Assembly (NCBI RefSeq): GCF_004345005.1
Contig: NZ_SMMX01000006.1
Coordinates: 157,831-221,830, forward strand
Direction of reading: 5' to 3'
DNA length: 64,000 nucleotides
Origin: Extibacter muris
GTDB lineage: Bacteria > Bacillota > Clostridia > Lachnospirales > Lachnospiraceae
Position 1 is the stretch's first letter. Each line of letters begins with the position of its first letter. Position numbers and translations under genes: made by a program. This document shows, piece by piece, positions 31,301-41,058 of this stretch. Under the pieces are notes generated by a model. It saw nothing but the letters and a program-made list of their open reading frames with translations, ran no database searches and was not told the origin of the DNA.

Positions 31301-31755
31301 TATACGCACGCTCCTTCCCAGGGCATCGGCCCAGTCTGCCAGCAGAATCTGCCGTCCTCTTTCTTGCCACAGTACGGAATGCACTCACGGGTAAGCGGAT
31401 AAAACTTTTCCGCAAACTGCTTTTTCAGCGTCTCCCTCTCCGTAAGCTTCTGCTCAAACAGGCTCAACGCCTGAGCCTCGTCACCATGGGTGTCAAGGTA
31501 TAGTGTCAGATCATCAATTACAAAGCTGACCTCCGTTATCTGTGTCATGAGCTGTTCTCTTTCTTCCTGTTCCGGCAGCTTCTTTTCCGTACCGAACAGG
31601 GCGCTTTTCTTATTGCCCTTCTCGATGTCCGTAGCAAAAAACGGCATATCCAGCGCTTCAAATATGGTACCGGTGCACAGTGCTTTCTTATCATCATATA
31701 TCTCACCGTAGTCCTGCATCGGTATATTGGCAATTGCTAAATGTTCTTTTGACAT
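31300..31755 (-). CDS. CotJA-CotJB fusion spore coat protein
   Basis: 151 residues. ATG 31755 was chosen for AAAGGAGAAAATT upstream. Residues 3-40 match CotJA (LAIANIPMQDYGEIYDDKKA then LCTGTIFEALDMPFF). Residues about 65-150 match CotJB (EREQLMTQITEVSFVIDDLT then LYLDTHGDEAQALSLFEQKL, ending WQTGPMPWEGACV). In Bacillus and most clostridia these are two separate genes of about 80 residues. The in-frame fusion is followed directly by cotJC. Confidence 0.85.
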   Translation of the reverse strand: MSKEHLAIANIPMQDYGEIYDDKKALCTGTIFEALDMPFFATDIEKGNKKSALFGTEKKLPEQEEREQLMTQITEVSFVIDDLTLYLDTHGDEAQALSLFEQKLTERETLKKQFAEKFYPLTRECIPYCGKKEDGRFCWQTGPMPWEGACV

Positions 31756-31853
31756 AATTTTCTCCTTTCCTGTAAATACTAAATACTTGCCAGCTATCGT
31801 TCGCTGCATTTTTAGTATCTGCATTAATAGGAGAGTTATATTGGTAATATAAG

Positions 31854-32876
31854 TTACAATACAAGTGTAAACCGGGTTCCTTTTTTATATGATGACTGCA
31901 CGTCCAGACCAATCTTGAGTTCGCCAGCAAGCTGGCCTGCAAGATACAGCCCCATGCCGCTCGACTTCTTCCTCTGGCCACCGGCGTCTCCTGAGAATCC
32001 TCTGTCAAAGATAAATGGAAGGTCGCCGTCCCTTATCCCGGTTCCATTATCCTCCAGCATTAGCAGTATTTTCTTATCCGCAGCGGACCTTTGGACTGTT
32101 ATGGCAAGCTCCGGGCATGTTACATCCATTCTCGTATATTTGATTGCATTGCTTACGATCTGGCTTAAAATAAAGCAGAAGCTTTTCCTATCCGTATACA
32201 CCACTGCATCGTCGACGTCTGCCGTAACCCGGATACCGGCCTCATGTAAGAGCATCTCATACTCTGACAGCACTTCGCCGACACACTCGGCGACGCTCAC
32301 TTCTTCCAGCAGGTAATCCTTGTGTACTGCTTTCAGCCTTGCATATATCAATATCCGGTCTACATATCCCTGCATCTGGTTCCTGGCATACTCGAGCCGC
32401 TTATGGATATCCGGCTCTATCTCAGCTTTCCGGTTGTCGAGGAGAAGTGTCAGAAGTGCGAGCGGCGTCTTGATCTCATGCGCCCACGACTCGATGAATG
32501 CTTCATATCCCTCCAGGTGCTCTGCCTGTTCCCTCACCCGGATCTCTTTTTCACGAAGCAATTCTGCCGCCAGACGGATCTCCTGCCGTTCTCCTGCAGG
32601 CAGACAGCGGAAAGTCTGTGCCTCCAGCTCTGTGTCCAGGCTGTTCAGGTACTCGGCCACGAGTTCTTCCCGCAGTCTGTCCCTGCGGCAGGTCCATATG
32701 ACCGCTGCCATAAACAGCAGTACAGAAAAAAGGAAAAAGGTTCCCGCCAGTTCCCTGAATGCGCGTATCTCTGCCAGCCAGAGGAATAGTCCGAATACGG
32801 CGTCCGATATAAGGAGCAGCCCGAACCATATCCTGTAATCCCTGCATCTTACCCATATGTTCTTAATCTTTTCCAT
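31854..32876 (-). CDS. BceS-like sensor histidine kinase
   Basis: 340 residues. Two closely spaced membrane segments (residues about 17-60) with almost no extracellular loop, as in intramembrane-sensing kinases. H-box ESWAHEIKTPLALLTL with His133, then N, D/F and G boxes (SQIVSNAIKYTR, LMLEDNGTGIRDGDLPFIFD, KSSGMGLYLAGQLAGEL). It senses transport flux through the BceAB-type transporter encoded upstream. It overlaps the regulator gene by 14 bases. Confidence 0.9.
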   Translation of the reverse strand: MEKIKNIWVRCRDYRIWFGLLLISDAVFGLFLWLAEIRAFRELAGTFFLFSVLLFMAAVIWTCRRDRLREELVAEYLNSLDTELEAQTFRCLPAGERQEIRLAAELLREKEIRVREQAEHLEGYEAFIESWAHEIKTPLALLTLLLDNRKAEIEPDIHKRLEYARNQMQGYVDRILIYARLKAVHKDYLLEEVSVAECVGEVLSEYEMLLHEAGIRVTADVDDAVVYTDRKSFCFILSQIVSNAIKYTRMDVTCPELAITVQRSAADKKILLMLEDNGTGIRDGDLPFIFDRGFSGDAGGQRKKSSGMGLYLAGQLAGELKIGLDVQSSYKKGTRFTLVL

Positions 32877-33549
32877 CCGAATCCCTTCCTGCTATCCGGT
32901 AGCCTACGCCTCTCACCGTCACTATCCTGCCTTCCAGAGACAGGCGGGCAAGCGACTTCTTAAGCCTCGTCATGTTGACCTGCAGCGCATTCTCATCGAT
33001 ATATTCCGTCGTGCCCCAAAGCGTCTCGCTCAGCTGCTCCTTTGTGACCGCCGCGCCTCTGCCGTTCATGAGCCGTTCCATGATCTTTCCCTGATTCTCC
33101 GGCAGCAGGATGGAGGAGCCGGACGCAGACAGCGTATATGTGTGCGTGTCCAGAGACAGGTCCGCAAGATGGATGACGTGTTCCCTTCCTTCATACCGGC
33201 GCAGCAGATTCTCTGCCCTGGCAAGAAGCCGCTCCTTACGGCATGGCTTCGTCAGATATTCGTCAGCCCCAAGGCGCAGTGCCCTCACCTCATCGTTCAG
33301 ATGGTTTCTGGACGTCAGTACAAGCACCGGAATGCTGCTGTGCTCCTTCAGTTCAATGCATATGTCAAATCCGCTCTTTCCCGGAAGGTTCAGATCCAGC
33401 AGCACAAGCTGAGGTGCGTACCCGCGTATAAGCTCAGCCGCCCTGCCGAAATCAGTAATACATGTTACCTCAAACCCCGCCTTGCTGAATATGCATTCCA
33501 GCTCTTCCCTCATAAAAATCTCATCTTCTACAACCGCTATCTTTTTCAT
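32863..33549 (-). CDS. BceR-like OmpR-family response regulator
   Basis: 228 residues. Receiver domain with the phospho-acceptor at Asp52 (LVLLDLNLPGKSGFDICIEL), Lys in LTKPCRKERLL, and a C-terminal winged helix (GAAVTKEQLSETLWGTTEYI, DENALQVNMTRLKKSLARL). Probably activates the transporter genes in the same cluster when antimicrobial peptides are present. Confidence 0.92.
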   Translation of the reverse strand: MKKIAVVEDEIFMREELECIFSKAGFEVTCITDFGRAAELIRGYAPQLVLLDLNLPGKSGFDICIELKEHSSIPVLVLTSRNHLNDEVRALRLGADEYLTKPCRKERLLARAENLLRRYEGREHVIHLADLSLDTHTYTLSASGSSILLPENQGKIMERLMNGRGAAVTKEQLSETLWGTTEYIDENALQVNMTRLKKSLARLSLEGRIVTVRGVGYRIAGRDSDGKD

Positions 33550-33558
33550 ATAGTCCCC

Positions 33559-35631
33559 TCAGTCTGTCCGTTCTTTTGGAGGATGCACCATTTCAAGAAT
33601 ATGGCGCCTGCCGGCCCGCATGACAATCGTAATATACACATACTCCACGATTCCGAGAAGGCCGGCCATCAGAAGCGCAGTCCAAAAGAGCTGGCCGGCC
33701 CTGCTCTCAAGCCCAGACGGGAGTATCCCGCCGAACAGCGAACCGATTCCAAATATGCTGCTTATGGCCGCTGTCCCTACCGTCAGCGCAAAGTACCATC
33801 TGATCTGCGTGTCCGAGGAACGGCAGACCGCCTTGCTGTCACTGCCCAGCATCATAAGCATCCGGTAACGCCTCCCGCTCTTTTTCTGCTGCATCAGATA
33901 TTGTACGCTTATGACCGTATTGGCTATCATAAGAAATATCGCCGCAAGATATAGGCTTACATATGCAGAAGCGACATTGTAGAACATCTGCCGCCCAAGC
34001 CCCTGCAGATACGTCTCATATTCCAAATCCGTCTTTTTCAGCAGGCTGTTCACCTGCATCACCGCCTGGAGAAGGCCCTTTTCTTCCACAAGCTCTTTCT
34101 GTACGGAAGCATTCCAGTACACGCTGGTCTGCTCCCCGGCAAACAGCCGGTCAAATACGGTGTCTGTAACAATCAGCCCGAGGTCGATCGTGATGAGACG
34201 GTCCGCCACAAAGTTGTCAGTGTACAGCGTACCTGATACTTTATACTGTTCCCCGTCTATCGAAAGATACGTGTCCATCCTGCACACGTCCTCTACCGCC
34301 TCTTTGTATCTGTCGTCCGAAAAATCCACGTCAGTATAGAGCGCTGTCTCGTCATCTTTCAGATCAATCGTATCCTTTCCCGCCATCTTTTGAATCGCGT
34401 TATATCCTGACAGGGAGATGACATAGGGAGACGTAAAATACTGCAGATTATTGATAAGCTTCTGCTTTTCCTCCGTATCCTTCAGCCTGCCCACGGCTTC
34501 TGTCAGCTGTGCCGTACCGAATGTATGCGCCTTCCGCTCTGCCCCCTGCGTATCCCCTTCGGTATACAACATGCTTACCCTCACTCTTGACAGGCCGGTG
34601 AGCATGCCGTTAAGTTCCGGTGCGGCCAGCTCCCTCCGGATGTGTTCCTCTTCCCCTGTGAATGTAAAGTCCACGACATGGCCTTCGTCCCCTTTTGACA
34701 CCCATCCGACCGCGATGCCGTAAGCAAAGCATACCAGGGCCAGCAGAATCAAAAGAGAAGCTACTGCCATAGACCTGTGCTTCAGGAACACATGCTCCTG
34801 AAGCTGCCGGTACGTAAACGTAGAGAGCCCCTTTTTGCATCTCTTGTTCAGGAAAGATTCAAGCCCCTTCCCCAGACCGGAAAAGAGCAGGAACGTCCCT
34901 CCTGTCCCGACAGTTACTGTCAGCGCCATCGTCAATATATTCGCCCATGCAGCCCCAGCGATTGCCGTGCCATAAGCGGCCAGAAGAAGCAGAAGCCCGG
35001 CCAGAAGCCGAAGAGACGGATACAGGCTGCTCTCCACTCGGTGCTTTTCTTCCGGCCCCTCTTCCATCAGGCTGCTGATTTCCTGTCCTGCAATCCTGCC
35101 GCTCAGGATGAGGAATGCCAGAATCTTAACCCCGAAGAATCCCGCTGCAGTCCACAGCGCCGCCTTCAGGGAAAAGGAAGGCTGATGTCCGAGGATTCCA
35201 AGACCGGCTAGCCTGGATGTTATCAGGCTGGCCATCTCGGAAAGAAAGACAGATAGCGGAAGACCGGCCAGCAATGCCAGGATACTGTTCCACATGTCCT
35301 CCGCCATCAGTATGCCGAATAGTCTTCTTCTCTTCATCCCAAGCATCAGATAGATGCCAAATTCCCGGCTCCTGCATTCCAGCTGGTACTTGCCTGCAAA
35401 ATAGACGAGGAAGAAGATGAGGAACAGTGAAAATGCATACAGTACCGGCACGAGGCTTAAAAGGCGGTCCACTGCATCGCTCTCCATCGTGTACAGAAAC
35501 TGCATCACATTCTGGCTTTCCAGTGACAGTATCAGGTAGAACAATACGACCGCAGCCACGAGCGAGCCGAAAAATATACTGTTTTCCGCGCGGTTCCTCT
35601 TGCTGTTTCTCCTTATCATATCAAAAAACAT
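33559..35631 (-). CDS. BceB-like ABC transporter permease (FtsX family)
   Basis: 690 residues. ATG 35631 was chosen for GGGAGGGAG 6 bases upstream; this overlaps the ATPase gene by 11 bases. Ten membrane segments in the BceB layout, with a large extracellular domain between segments 7 and 8 (roughly residues 310-560) that binds the antimicrobial. The start MFFDMIRRNSKRNRAENSIF and the motif REFGIYLMLGMKRRRLFGIL are family features. Works with the ATPase in bacitracin or lantibiotic resistance. Confidence 0.9.
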   Translation of the reverse strand: MFFDMIRRNSKRNRAENSIFFGSLVAAVVLFYLILSLESQNVMQFLYTMESDAVDRLLSLVPVLYAFSLFLIFFLVYFAGKYQLECRSREFGIYLMLGMKRRRLFGILMAEDMWNSILALLAGLPLSVFLSEMASLITSRLAGLGILGHQPSFSLKAALWTAAGFFGVKILAFLILSGRIAGQEISSLMEEGPEEKHRVESSLYPSLRLLAGLLLLLAAYGTAIAGAAWANILTMALTVTVGTGGTFLLFSGLGKGLESFLNKRCKKGLSTFTYRQLQEHVFLKHRSMAVASLLILLALVCFAYGIAVGWVSKGDEGHVVDFTFTGEEEHIRRELAAPELNGMLTGLSRVRVSMLYTEGDTQGAERKAHTFGTAQLTEAVGRLKDTEEKQKLINNLQYFTSPYVISLSGYNAIQKMAGKDTIDLKDDETALYTDVDFSDDRYKEAVEDVCRMDTYLSIDGEQYKVSGTLYTDNFVADRLITIDLGLIVTDTVFDRLFAGEQTSVYWNASVQKELVEEKGLLQAVMQVNSLLKKTDLEYETYLQGLGRQMFYNVASAYVSLYLAAIFLMIANTVISVQYLMQQKKSGRRYRMLMMLGSDSKAVCRSSDTQIRWYFALTVGTAAISSIFGIGSLFGGILPSGLESRAGQLFWTALLMAGLLGIVEYVYITIVMRAGRRHILEMVHPPKERTD

Positions 35632-36394
35632 CCGCGCTCCCTCCCAACTGTGCCATAGCTGCAAGAATTCTTTCATAATAGTCCTTCTGGGATTCCTGCG
35701 GAAATTCTCTTCTCAGCTCGTGGAAAATATACCCGTCCTTCATGAACAGGATGCGGGAACAGTAGCTGGCTGCCCCTGCGTCATGGGTAACCATCAGAAT
35801 CGTACGGCCGAACTCACGGTTCAGCCCATTAAGCTTCTGCATAAGCGCTCTTGCATTTTCCGTGTCAAGCGCTCCGGTAGGTTCATCGGCAATCACGATG
35901 CCAGGATCTGGTATGAGCGCCCTGGCGGCCGCCACTCTCTGCTTCTCGCCTCCCGACATCTGTGACGGGAACTTATCCAGCACTTCCCTGATTTCCAGAT
36001 AATCCACAAGCTCCGGCAGCCTGTCTGCTTCTATCCCCTCTTCTTTCCCGTGAATTGCCAGCGGCAGCGTAATATTTTCCCTTCCGGTCAGATTGTCAAG
36101 CAGTTCAAAGTCCTGATAGAGATATCCGATACGGCTGCCTCTGTATTCGGCCAGCCGCCTGTCGTCGAATCCGCCAATATCCTCACCATTGAGGAGAATC
36201 TTGCCTTCCGTCGGCTTTAAGGCGGTTGCGATACAGTTCAAAAGCGTCGTCTTGCCGCAACCGCTCTTGCCCATGATGCCAAGAAACTCCCCTTCCAATA
36301 CGTCAAACGTCATACCATCAAGTGCTTTTGTCATGCTGCCATGCTTTCCAAAGTGCTTACGCAGGCCTTGTACCTGTAATATTTTCTGCTTCAT
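35621..36394 (-). CDS. BceA-like ABC transporter ATPase
   Basis: 257 residues from ATG 36394. Walker A GKSGCGKT at about 42-49, Q-loop YLYQDFELLDNLTGRENITL, signature MSGGEKQRVAAARALIPDPG, Walker B IVIADEPTGALD, H-loop MVTHD. Powers the FtsX-type permease encoded next. First gene of the four-gene resistance/signalling operon. Confidence 0.93.
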   Translation of the reverse strand: MKQKILQVQGLRKHFGKHGSMTKALDGMTFDVLEGEFLGIMGKSGCGKTTLLNCIATALKPTEGKILLNGEDIGGFDDRRLAEYRGSRIGYLYQDFELLDNLTGRENITLPLAIHGKEEGIEADRLPELVDYLEIREVLDKFPSQMSGGEKQRVAAARALIPDPGIVIADEPTGALDTENARALMQKLNGLNREFGRTILMVTHDAGAASYCSRILFMKDGYIFHELRREFPQESQKDYYERILAAMAQLGGSADVF

Positions 36395-36421
36395 AATTAT
36401 CGTGCCTCCCATCTACAGGAA

Positions 36422-37216
36422 TTATACCGTATATGGCGGCACGAAACCACTTACAGAAGATGTAAGGTTTGACGGCACTATCTCCATGATCCTTTCTAAT
36501 CGCTCCAGGTTCTTGTCCGAATGCTCGATCTCTCTCGAATAACGGTAGACTGTCTCTATGACATCTTCCGAATCGAGCCTCTTCTCATTCTTCACCCATC
36601 GCGCCATGAGCAGCTCTTCTATCACCATGCGGCTTACTGCCGCCAGTTTTGCTTTGGCGCTGATTCTGCCATCATATGCCGCCCCGCAGAAATAAGTGAA
36701 GATAAAGTAGACAAGAAGCTGCTCCGCCTGTATCTCCCACTCCGGCATCTGTTCTTTCAGCCATGTGCCGAATTCCAGGCATCTCCCGGCGTAGCTGTCT
36801 GCCGTTCCCATATGCAGGAACGCCCTCGTCTCATCCAGACAGTTCCTCCAGTCTTCGCGCAGCAGCTCCAGCATCACTTCCCTGGCATCGGACAGCACAG
36901 AATATAGCAGCAGGTCAAAGTCTTCGTATGTCTCTTCCCCCACCTTTTCATATGCCAGATATGCCACTTGCTCTTTTTTGTTCATAAGTATCTTCGCGAC
37001 AGCGGGGCATGACAGAGACAGTGTAATCTCGCGGGCGCCTTCAAATTCTTCTATGTGCCTCGGGTAAAGCCGGCACGTCCTGCACAGGCTCCTTTTCCCC
37101 AGTTCTGCATACATGCGGCACAGATTATCCTCATCCAGAAAGGCACAGCGTTTTCCTTTCTTCTGCCGGTATACCGCACGGTTCCAGTGGATGGACTTTT
37201 GCAGCTTACGTCCCAT
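36422..37216 (-). pseudogene. FliB-like flagellin lysine-N-methylase, N-terminus lost
   Basis: 264 codons matching the FliB family from its second block on: KRCAFLDEDNLCRMYAELGK followed by SLCRTCRLYPRHIEEFEGAR EITLSLSCP. The usual first 45-50 residues, with the Cys cluster of the metal site, are missing. Upstream the frame has stops, and a short MRYTI start followed by a stop lies at about 37250-37267. The ATG at 37216 has no proper binding site (GGAAGG touches it). Probably a 5'-deleted gene; a functional short form cannot be excluded. Confidence 0.65.
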
Positions 37217-37396
37217 CCTTCCCCGGGCGCAGGCATATCTTCTAAGTGATCTGCCATCATATCGTATATCTCATATGCTTAACATCCTTTCAAAATCTGT
37301 CGACATCCCCCTGTCTTTCATGATATAGTATCGATGGCGCAGCCGGGAGCGGCGCCATCAATCGCAAGGTATAATATGCAGAGAGGTTATGGGACA

Positions 37397-38675
37397 ATGG
37401 CACGGGGAACGCAGGATACAAGTCAAATTACAGAAGGCGTAATCTGGAAACAGCTTCTTATCTTCTTCTTTCCGATTGTTTTCGGAACATTTTTTCAGCA
37501 GCTCTATAATACGATAGACACGATCATCGTCGGACATTTCGTCGGCAAAGAGGCCTTGGCAAGCGTGGGGGCTCTTCCACGCAGATCATCAATCTGATTG
37601 TCGGCTTCTTCACCGGCCTTTCTTCCGGTGCGTCTGTCATTATCGCTCAGTTTTACGGAGCAAAAGACAGGTACTCCCTGAGGCAGAGCCTGCATACTGC
37701 CTATGCATTTTCCGCAGCGGGAAGTATCGTTATCGGTATGCTTGGATTCCTGCTTGCACCAAGGATGCTGGCATGGATGAATACGCCTGCCGAGCTTGTA
37801 GCAGACTCCACCACGTACCTGCGTATCTACTTTGCAGGCATCCTCTGTACTACCTCATCGTGTGCTGCATCCTGAACATCGTGCTGGACACGGTATTTGT
37901 CGTCGTCTTCCACATGGGCGTGGCAGGCGTGGCGGCAGCCACCTTAGTGTCACAGGCTGTAAGCGCCCTGCTTGTGACGATCAGGCTTATCCGGGGAGAG
38001 ACGATGCTTACGCTGTCTCTGACGCAGATCCGCATCCACGGTCCAATTCTCCGATTGCTGCTGCGCATCGGGCTGCCCGCGGGCTTCCAGTCTGTCATGT
38101 ACAATATCTCCAACACGATGATCCAGGCGGCGCTGAACGGGTTCGGGACCGACACGTCGGCGGCATGGTCGGTGTATAACAAGCTGGACGGGCTGTTCTG
38201 GATGATGAGCGGTGCCTTCGGCATCGCCATTACCACATTTGTCGGCCAGAATTACGGGACAGGTAAGACAGACCGGGTAAAAAAGAGCGTCCGCGTCTGC
38301 CTTGGCATCGACTTGCTCTTTTTTGGAATCCTCGTTATCTTTTTCCTCGTTTTCCGCATGCCCCTTTTTGGCAACTTCACGACAGACGCAGAAGTCATGC
38401 GGCTTGGTTCCTGGATGCTCGGCCTCATTACGCCGTGCTATATCTTCTATGTATTCCTGGAAGTGCTGTCCGGGGCGCTGCGGGGTATCGGAGATGTCAT
38501 CATACCCCTTATCATTACGATGTTCGGCACCTGCCTGCTGAGAATCATATGGGTCGCGGGGGCGCTCAAGATACATCCTGCCGTAGATACGGTCATCTTC
38601 AGCTATCCGGTGACTTGGATCATCTCGGCGGTACTGTTCATCCTCTATTATTCGTACCGGAAACGGAGGCTGTAG
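37397..38675 (+). pseudogene. MATE-family efflux transporter, frameshifted and internally deleted
   Basis: The reading frame starts at ATG 37397 and follows the MATE N-terminus (WKQLLIFFFPIVFGTFFQQL ... DTIIVGHFVGKEALASVG). At a GTGGGGGCTC tract (37566-37575) one G is missing relative to the family and translation shifts. In the next frame STQIINLIVGFFTGLSSGAS continues to LRIYFAGIL at about 37840. There about 20 family residues are absent and the frame changes again to LYYLIVCCILNIVLDTVFVV, which runs to the stop at 38675. Not functional as read. Confidence 0.85.
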
Positions 38676-38682
38676 TGTTACA

Positions 38683-39318
38683 CTACACGCCTTTCTTCCT
38701 GCAGATATCTGCCAGACAGCACTTATCGCAGAGCGGCTTCGTCCTCGCCGTGCACACGTCTCGGCCATGGTAGACGAGGCGGTGGCAGAAATCGCTGCCT
38801 TCTTCCGGAGGAATCATCTTCCACAGCGCCATCTCCACCTTTTTCGGATCCTTGATACCGTCTACAAGCCCCATCCGGTTCACAAGACGGATGCAGTGCG
38901 TATCTGTCACGATAGCAGGTTTGCCGAACACGTCCCCCATGATAAGGTTGGCGCTCTTACGGCCCACGCCCGGAAGCTTCAGCAGCGCGTCAAAATCATC
39001 CGGCACTTTCCCACTGTACTCATCTCTCAATATCTTCATACAGGCGCTGATATCCCGCGCCTTGCTCCTGCCAAGGCCGCACGGCCTTACAATCTCTTCT
39101 ATGTCATTTGCGTCTGCGGCAGCCAGCGCGTCCACATCCGGGTATCGCTTGTACAAGTCCTCTACGACCACATTGACTCTTGCATCCGTGCACTGCGCCG
39201 CCAGCCGGACACTGACGAGGAGCTTCCACGCATGGTCGTAATCCAGCGTGCAGCCGGCATCCGGGTACTCCTTTTTCAAGCGTTCGATTATCTCTAGTGC
39301 TAAGTTCTTCTTTGTCAT
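38683..39318 (-). CDS. nth: Endonuclease III
   Basis: 211 residues, full length. Helix-hairpin-helix LLKLPGVGRKSANLIMGDVF, the catalytic Lys in that hairpin's VGRKSAN, catalytic Asp in VTDTHCIRLVNRMGL, and the four-Cys [4Fe-4S] loop at the end (CTARTKPLCDKCCLADIC). DNA glycosylase/AP lyase for oxidised pyrimidines. Overlaps the macro-domain gene as ATGA. Confidence 0.95.
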   Translation of the reverse strand: MTKKNLALEIIERLKKEYPDAGCTLDYDHAWKLLVSVRLAAQCTDARVNVVVEDLYKRYPDVDALAAADANDIEEIVRPCGLGRSKARDISACMKILRDEYSGKVPDDFDALLKLPGVGRKSANLIMGDVFGKPAIVTDTHCIRLVNRMGLVDGIKDPKKVEMALWKMIPPEEGSDFCHRLVYHGRDVCTARTKPLCDKCCLADICRKKGV

Positions 39319-39833
39319 ACTGTTCCTCTTTTTTTCATCAATTCTTTGTATATCTGGAGGCTTTCGTCATCAAACAGGACAAACACCACCTTCTCTATCC
39401 TTCCGGGATGCTCTTCCAGATATGACCGTACCGTATGTACCGCGACAGTGGCAGCCTCTTTCTTCGGATATCCGTAGATGCCGGTCGATATGGCGGGAAA
39501 CGCGATGGACGTAACCCGCTTTCCCGCCGCGGCTTCCAGTGAATTCCTGTAGCAGGCCGCCAGCACCTCTGCCTCTTTCTTCTCACCGCCGCGCCAGACA
39601 GGACCTACCGTATGGATTATATACCTGCCCGGCAGCCGGTAGCCTCCGGTCACCCTCGCTTCACCAGCAGGACAGCCATGGAGCGCTCTGCATTCTTCCA
39701 GAAGTCCTGGGCCTGCTGCTCTGTGGACAGCCCCGTCTACGCCTCCTCCTCCGAGAAGGGAAGAATTGGCGGCATTGACTATCGCATCAACATCTGTAAG
39801 TCTGGTAATATCACCTTTTATTACATGTATCAT
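39315..39833 (-). CDS. Macro-domain protein (O-acetyl-ADP-ribose deacetylase-like)
   Basis: 172 residues. ATG 39833 was preferred over 39839 for its 6-base spacing from AAAGGAGG. GDITRLTDVDAIVNAANSSL followed by LGGGGVDGAVHRAAGPGLLE and FPAISTGIYGYPKKEAATVA are the ADP-ribose-binding and catalytic loops of the YmdB class. It removes ADP-ribose derivatives. Co-transcribed with nth. Confidence 0.9.
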   Translation of the reverse strand: MIHVIKGDITRLTDVDAIVNAANSSLLGGGGVDGAVHRAAGPGLLEECRALHGCPAGEARVTGGYRLPGRYIIHTVGPVWRGGEKKEAEVLAACYRNSLEAAAGKRVTSIAFPAISTGIYGYPKKEAATVAVHTVRSYLEEHPGRIEKVVFVLFDDESLQIYKELMKKRGTV

Positions 39834-39926
39834 GGTCATCCTCCTTTTCTGTGAAGTGGTTTCTATTCATTTTAATCTCTGCCAGACCTTATGTCAAACG
39901 ACAATCCGCTTTGCCGCAATATAAAC

Positions 39927-39976
39927 ATTACATAATGTAATATATAGTTGACATTCATATTTTAACAGTGTATACT
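39927..39976 (+). promoter_or_regulatory. Promoter and palindromic operator of the HTH/membrane operon
   Basis: TTGACA (39948-39953), 17-base spacer, TATACT (39971-39976). Seven bases upstream is a perfect palindrome ATTACAT-A-ATGTAAT (39927-39941), a likely binding site for the encoded HTH protein. Confidence 0.65.
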
Positions 39977-39996
39977 TGAGCTAAAGGAGGCGGGAG

Positions 39997-40218
39997 ATGA
40001 AAAACAAAAAAATGAAACTTGCAAGAATCAATATGGACATGTCCCAGGAGGACCTTGCCAGACGCGTGGAAGTCACCCGCCAGACGATAGGTATGATAGA
40101 GGCCGGGAAATTTAATCCGTCACTCAAACTATGCATCGCGATCTGCCGGGCACTCGGCGCAACCTTAAACGATTTGTTCTGGGAGGAGGATGAGATATAT
40201 GAAGAAAGTAGTAGATGA
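39997..40218 (+). CDS. Small XRE-type regulator (YozG/YgzD-like)
   Basis: 73 residues behind AAAGGAGGCGGGAG. Whole protein is one HTH_3 domain: [40 protein letters not shown]. Such regulators usually pair with a membrane protein, as here. It overlaps that gene by 20 bases. Confidence 0.85.
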   Translation: MKNKKMKLARINMDMSQEDLARRVEVTRQTIGMIEAGKFNPSLKLCIAICRALGATLNDLFWEEDEIYEESSR

Positions 40219-40645
40219 AAGACAGGAACTGGAAATCACGAAGATAGAACGCACCGGATTCTGGGTGCTATTTATCGCCCTGGCCGCAGATATCCTGCTT
40301 AAAGTGTTGTTCTTTCACGTCCCGGTGAGGAATCTGATCGGGGAACATATCGTCTTTCTTGCGGGATGCGTAAACATTATCATCGGATGTGCGAAGAGAG
40401 GGCTGTGGACGAATTATTCTGTACCGTGCGTCAAAGACTATCTCATACACAGCCTCGGAGGAACTGTCATCTTTACGCTTCTGTTCGCAGGCGCCATGGC
40501 CCTGCAGAATGCCAGGCATCTTGCCGGTATGACGCTGGCCTTTGCAGCCTTTATCTTTCTGCTTATGTTCGGGGTGCTGGCAGCTATGGGAGAATACACG
40601 AAAAGAAAACAGAAAAAGCTGGATGAAACTTATGGAGATGATTAG
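40199..40645 (+). CDS. Four-helix membrane protein paired with the HTH regulator
   Basis: 148 residues from ATG 40199 (GGAGGATGAGATAT upstream). Membrane segments about 27-46, 54-72, 90-108 and 115-135. Charged ends. Proteins of this kind (DUF6773-like as far as I can recall) are coded next to small XRE regulators in Lachnospiraceae. Function unknown. Confidence 0.65.
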   Translation: MKKVVDERQELEITKIERTGFWVLFIALAADILLKVLFFHVPVRNLIGEHIVFLAGCVNIIIGCAKRGLWTNYSVPCVKDYLIHSLGGTVIFTLLFAGAMALQNARHLAGMTLAFAAFIFLLMFGVLAAMGEYTKRKQKKLDETYGDD

Positions 40646-40662
40646 AATCAGGAGGTTCTCTA

Positions 40663-41058
40663 ATGGATTTTGAACAAGACTATATTATGAGGCTGGTCAA
40701 AGACCTGGTCCGCTTCCTCATGCAGCTCATCACGGGAAAACCCCGGTTCCGGTATGAGACAGACATAGAGCAGCCCTCGGCGTGCGGCGATGATTATACC
40801 CGCATCATCGCCATGGCTGACGCGGGCAGAATCAACGAAGCCGAGAACCTGCTCTATGAGAATCTGGATTGTGATAACGAGGACTATCTGCTGATGGGCC
40901 TGTCCTTCTACTCACACATCAACGACTACGATGACGATTTTCTCCGGGAATCGGATTATTCCAGAGCTGAGGTCAGGGACGGCATCGAAAGCTTTATAAA
41001 AGAGTACGGTATCACAGGGCTTGAGGCCTTCTACTCTTCGGCCTTAAGGCTGATGTAG
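40663..41058 (+). CDS. DUF6483-family protein
   Basis: 131 residues behind CAGGAGGTTCTCTA. MDFEQDYIMRLVKDLVRFLM followed by QLITGKPRFRYETDIEQPSA and AEVRDGIESFIKEYG matches DUF6483, a family I know from Lachnospiraceae with no assigned role. Helical, TPR-like centre. Its end overlaps the convergent deformylase-like gene by 15 bases. Confidence 0.75.
   Translation: MDFEQDYIMRLVKDLVRFLMQLITGKPRFRYETDIEQPSACGDDYTRIIAMADAGRINEAENLLYENLDCDNEDYLLMGLSFYSHINDYDDDFLRESDYSRAEVRDGIESFIKEYGITGLEAFYSSALRLM

Noticed and set aside
37950..38768. Minus-strand open frame of 272 codons opposite the MATE gene
   Set aside because: Composition (Arg, Asp, His, Gln-rich) is that of a reverse shadow; the plus strand carries unmistakable MATE sequence.
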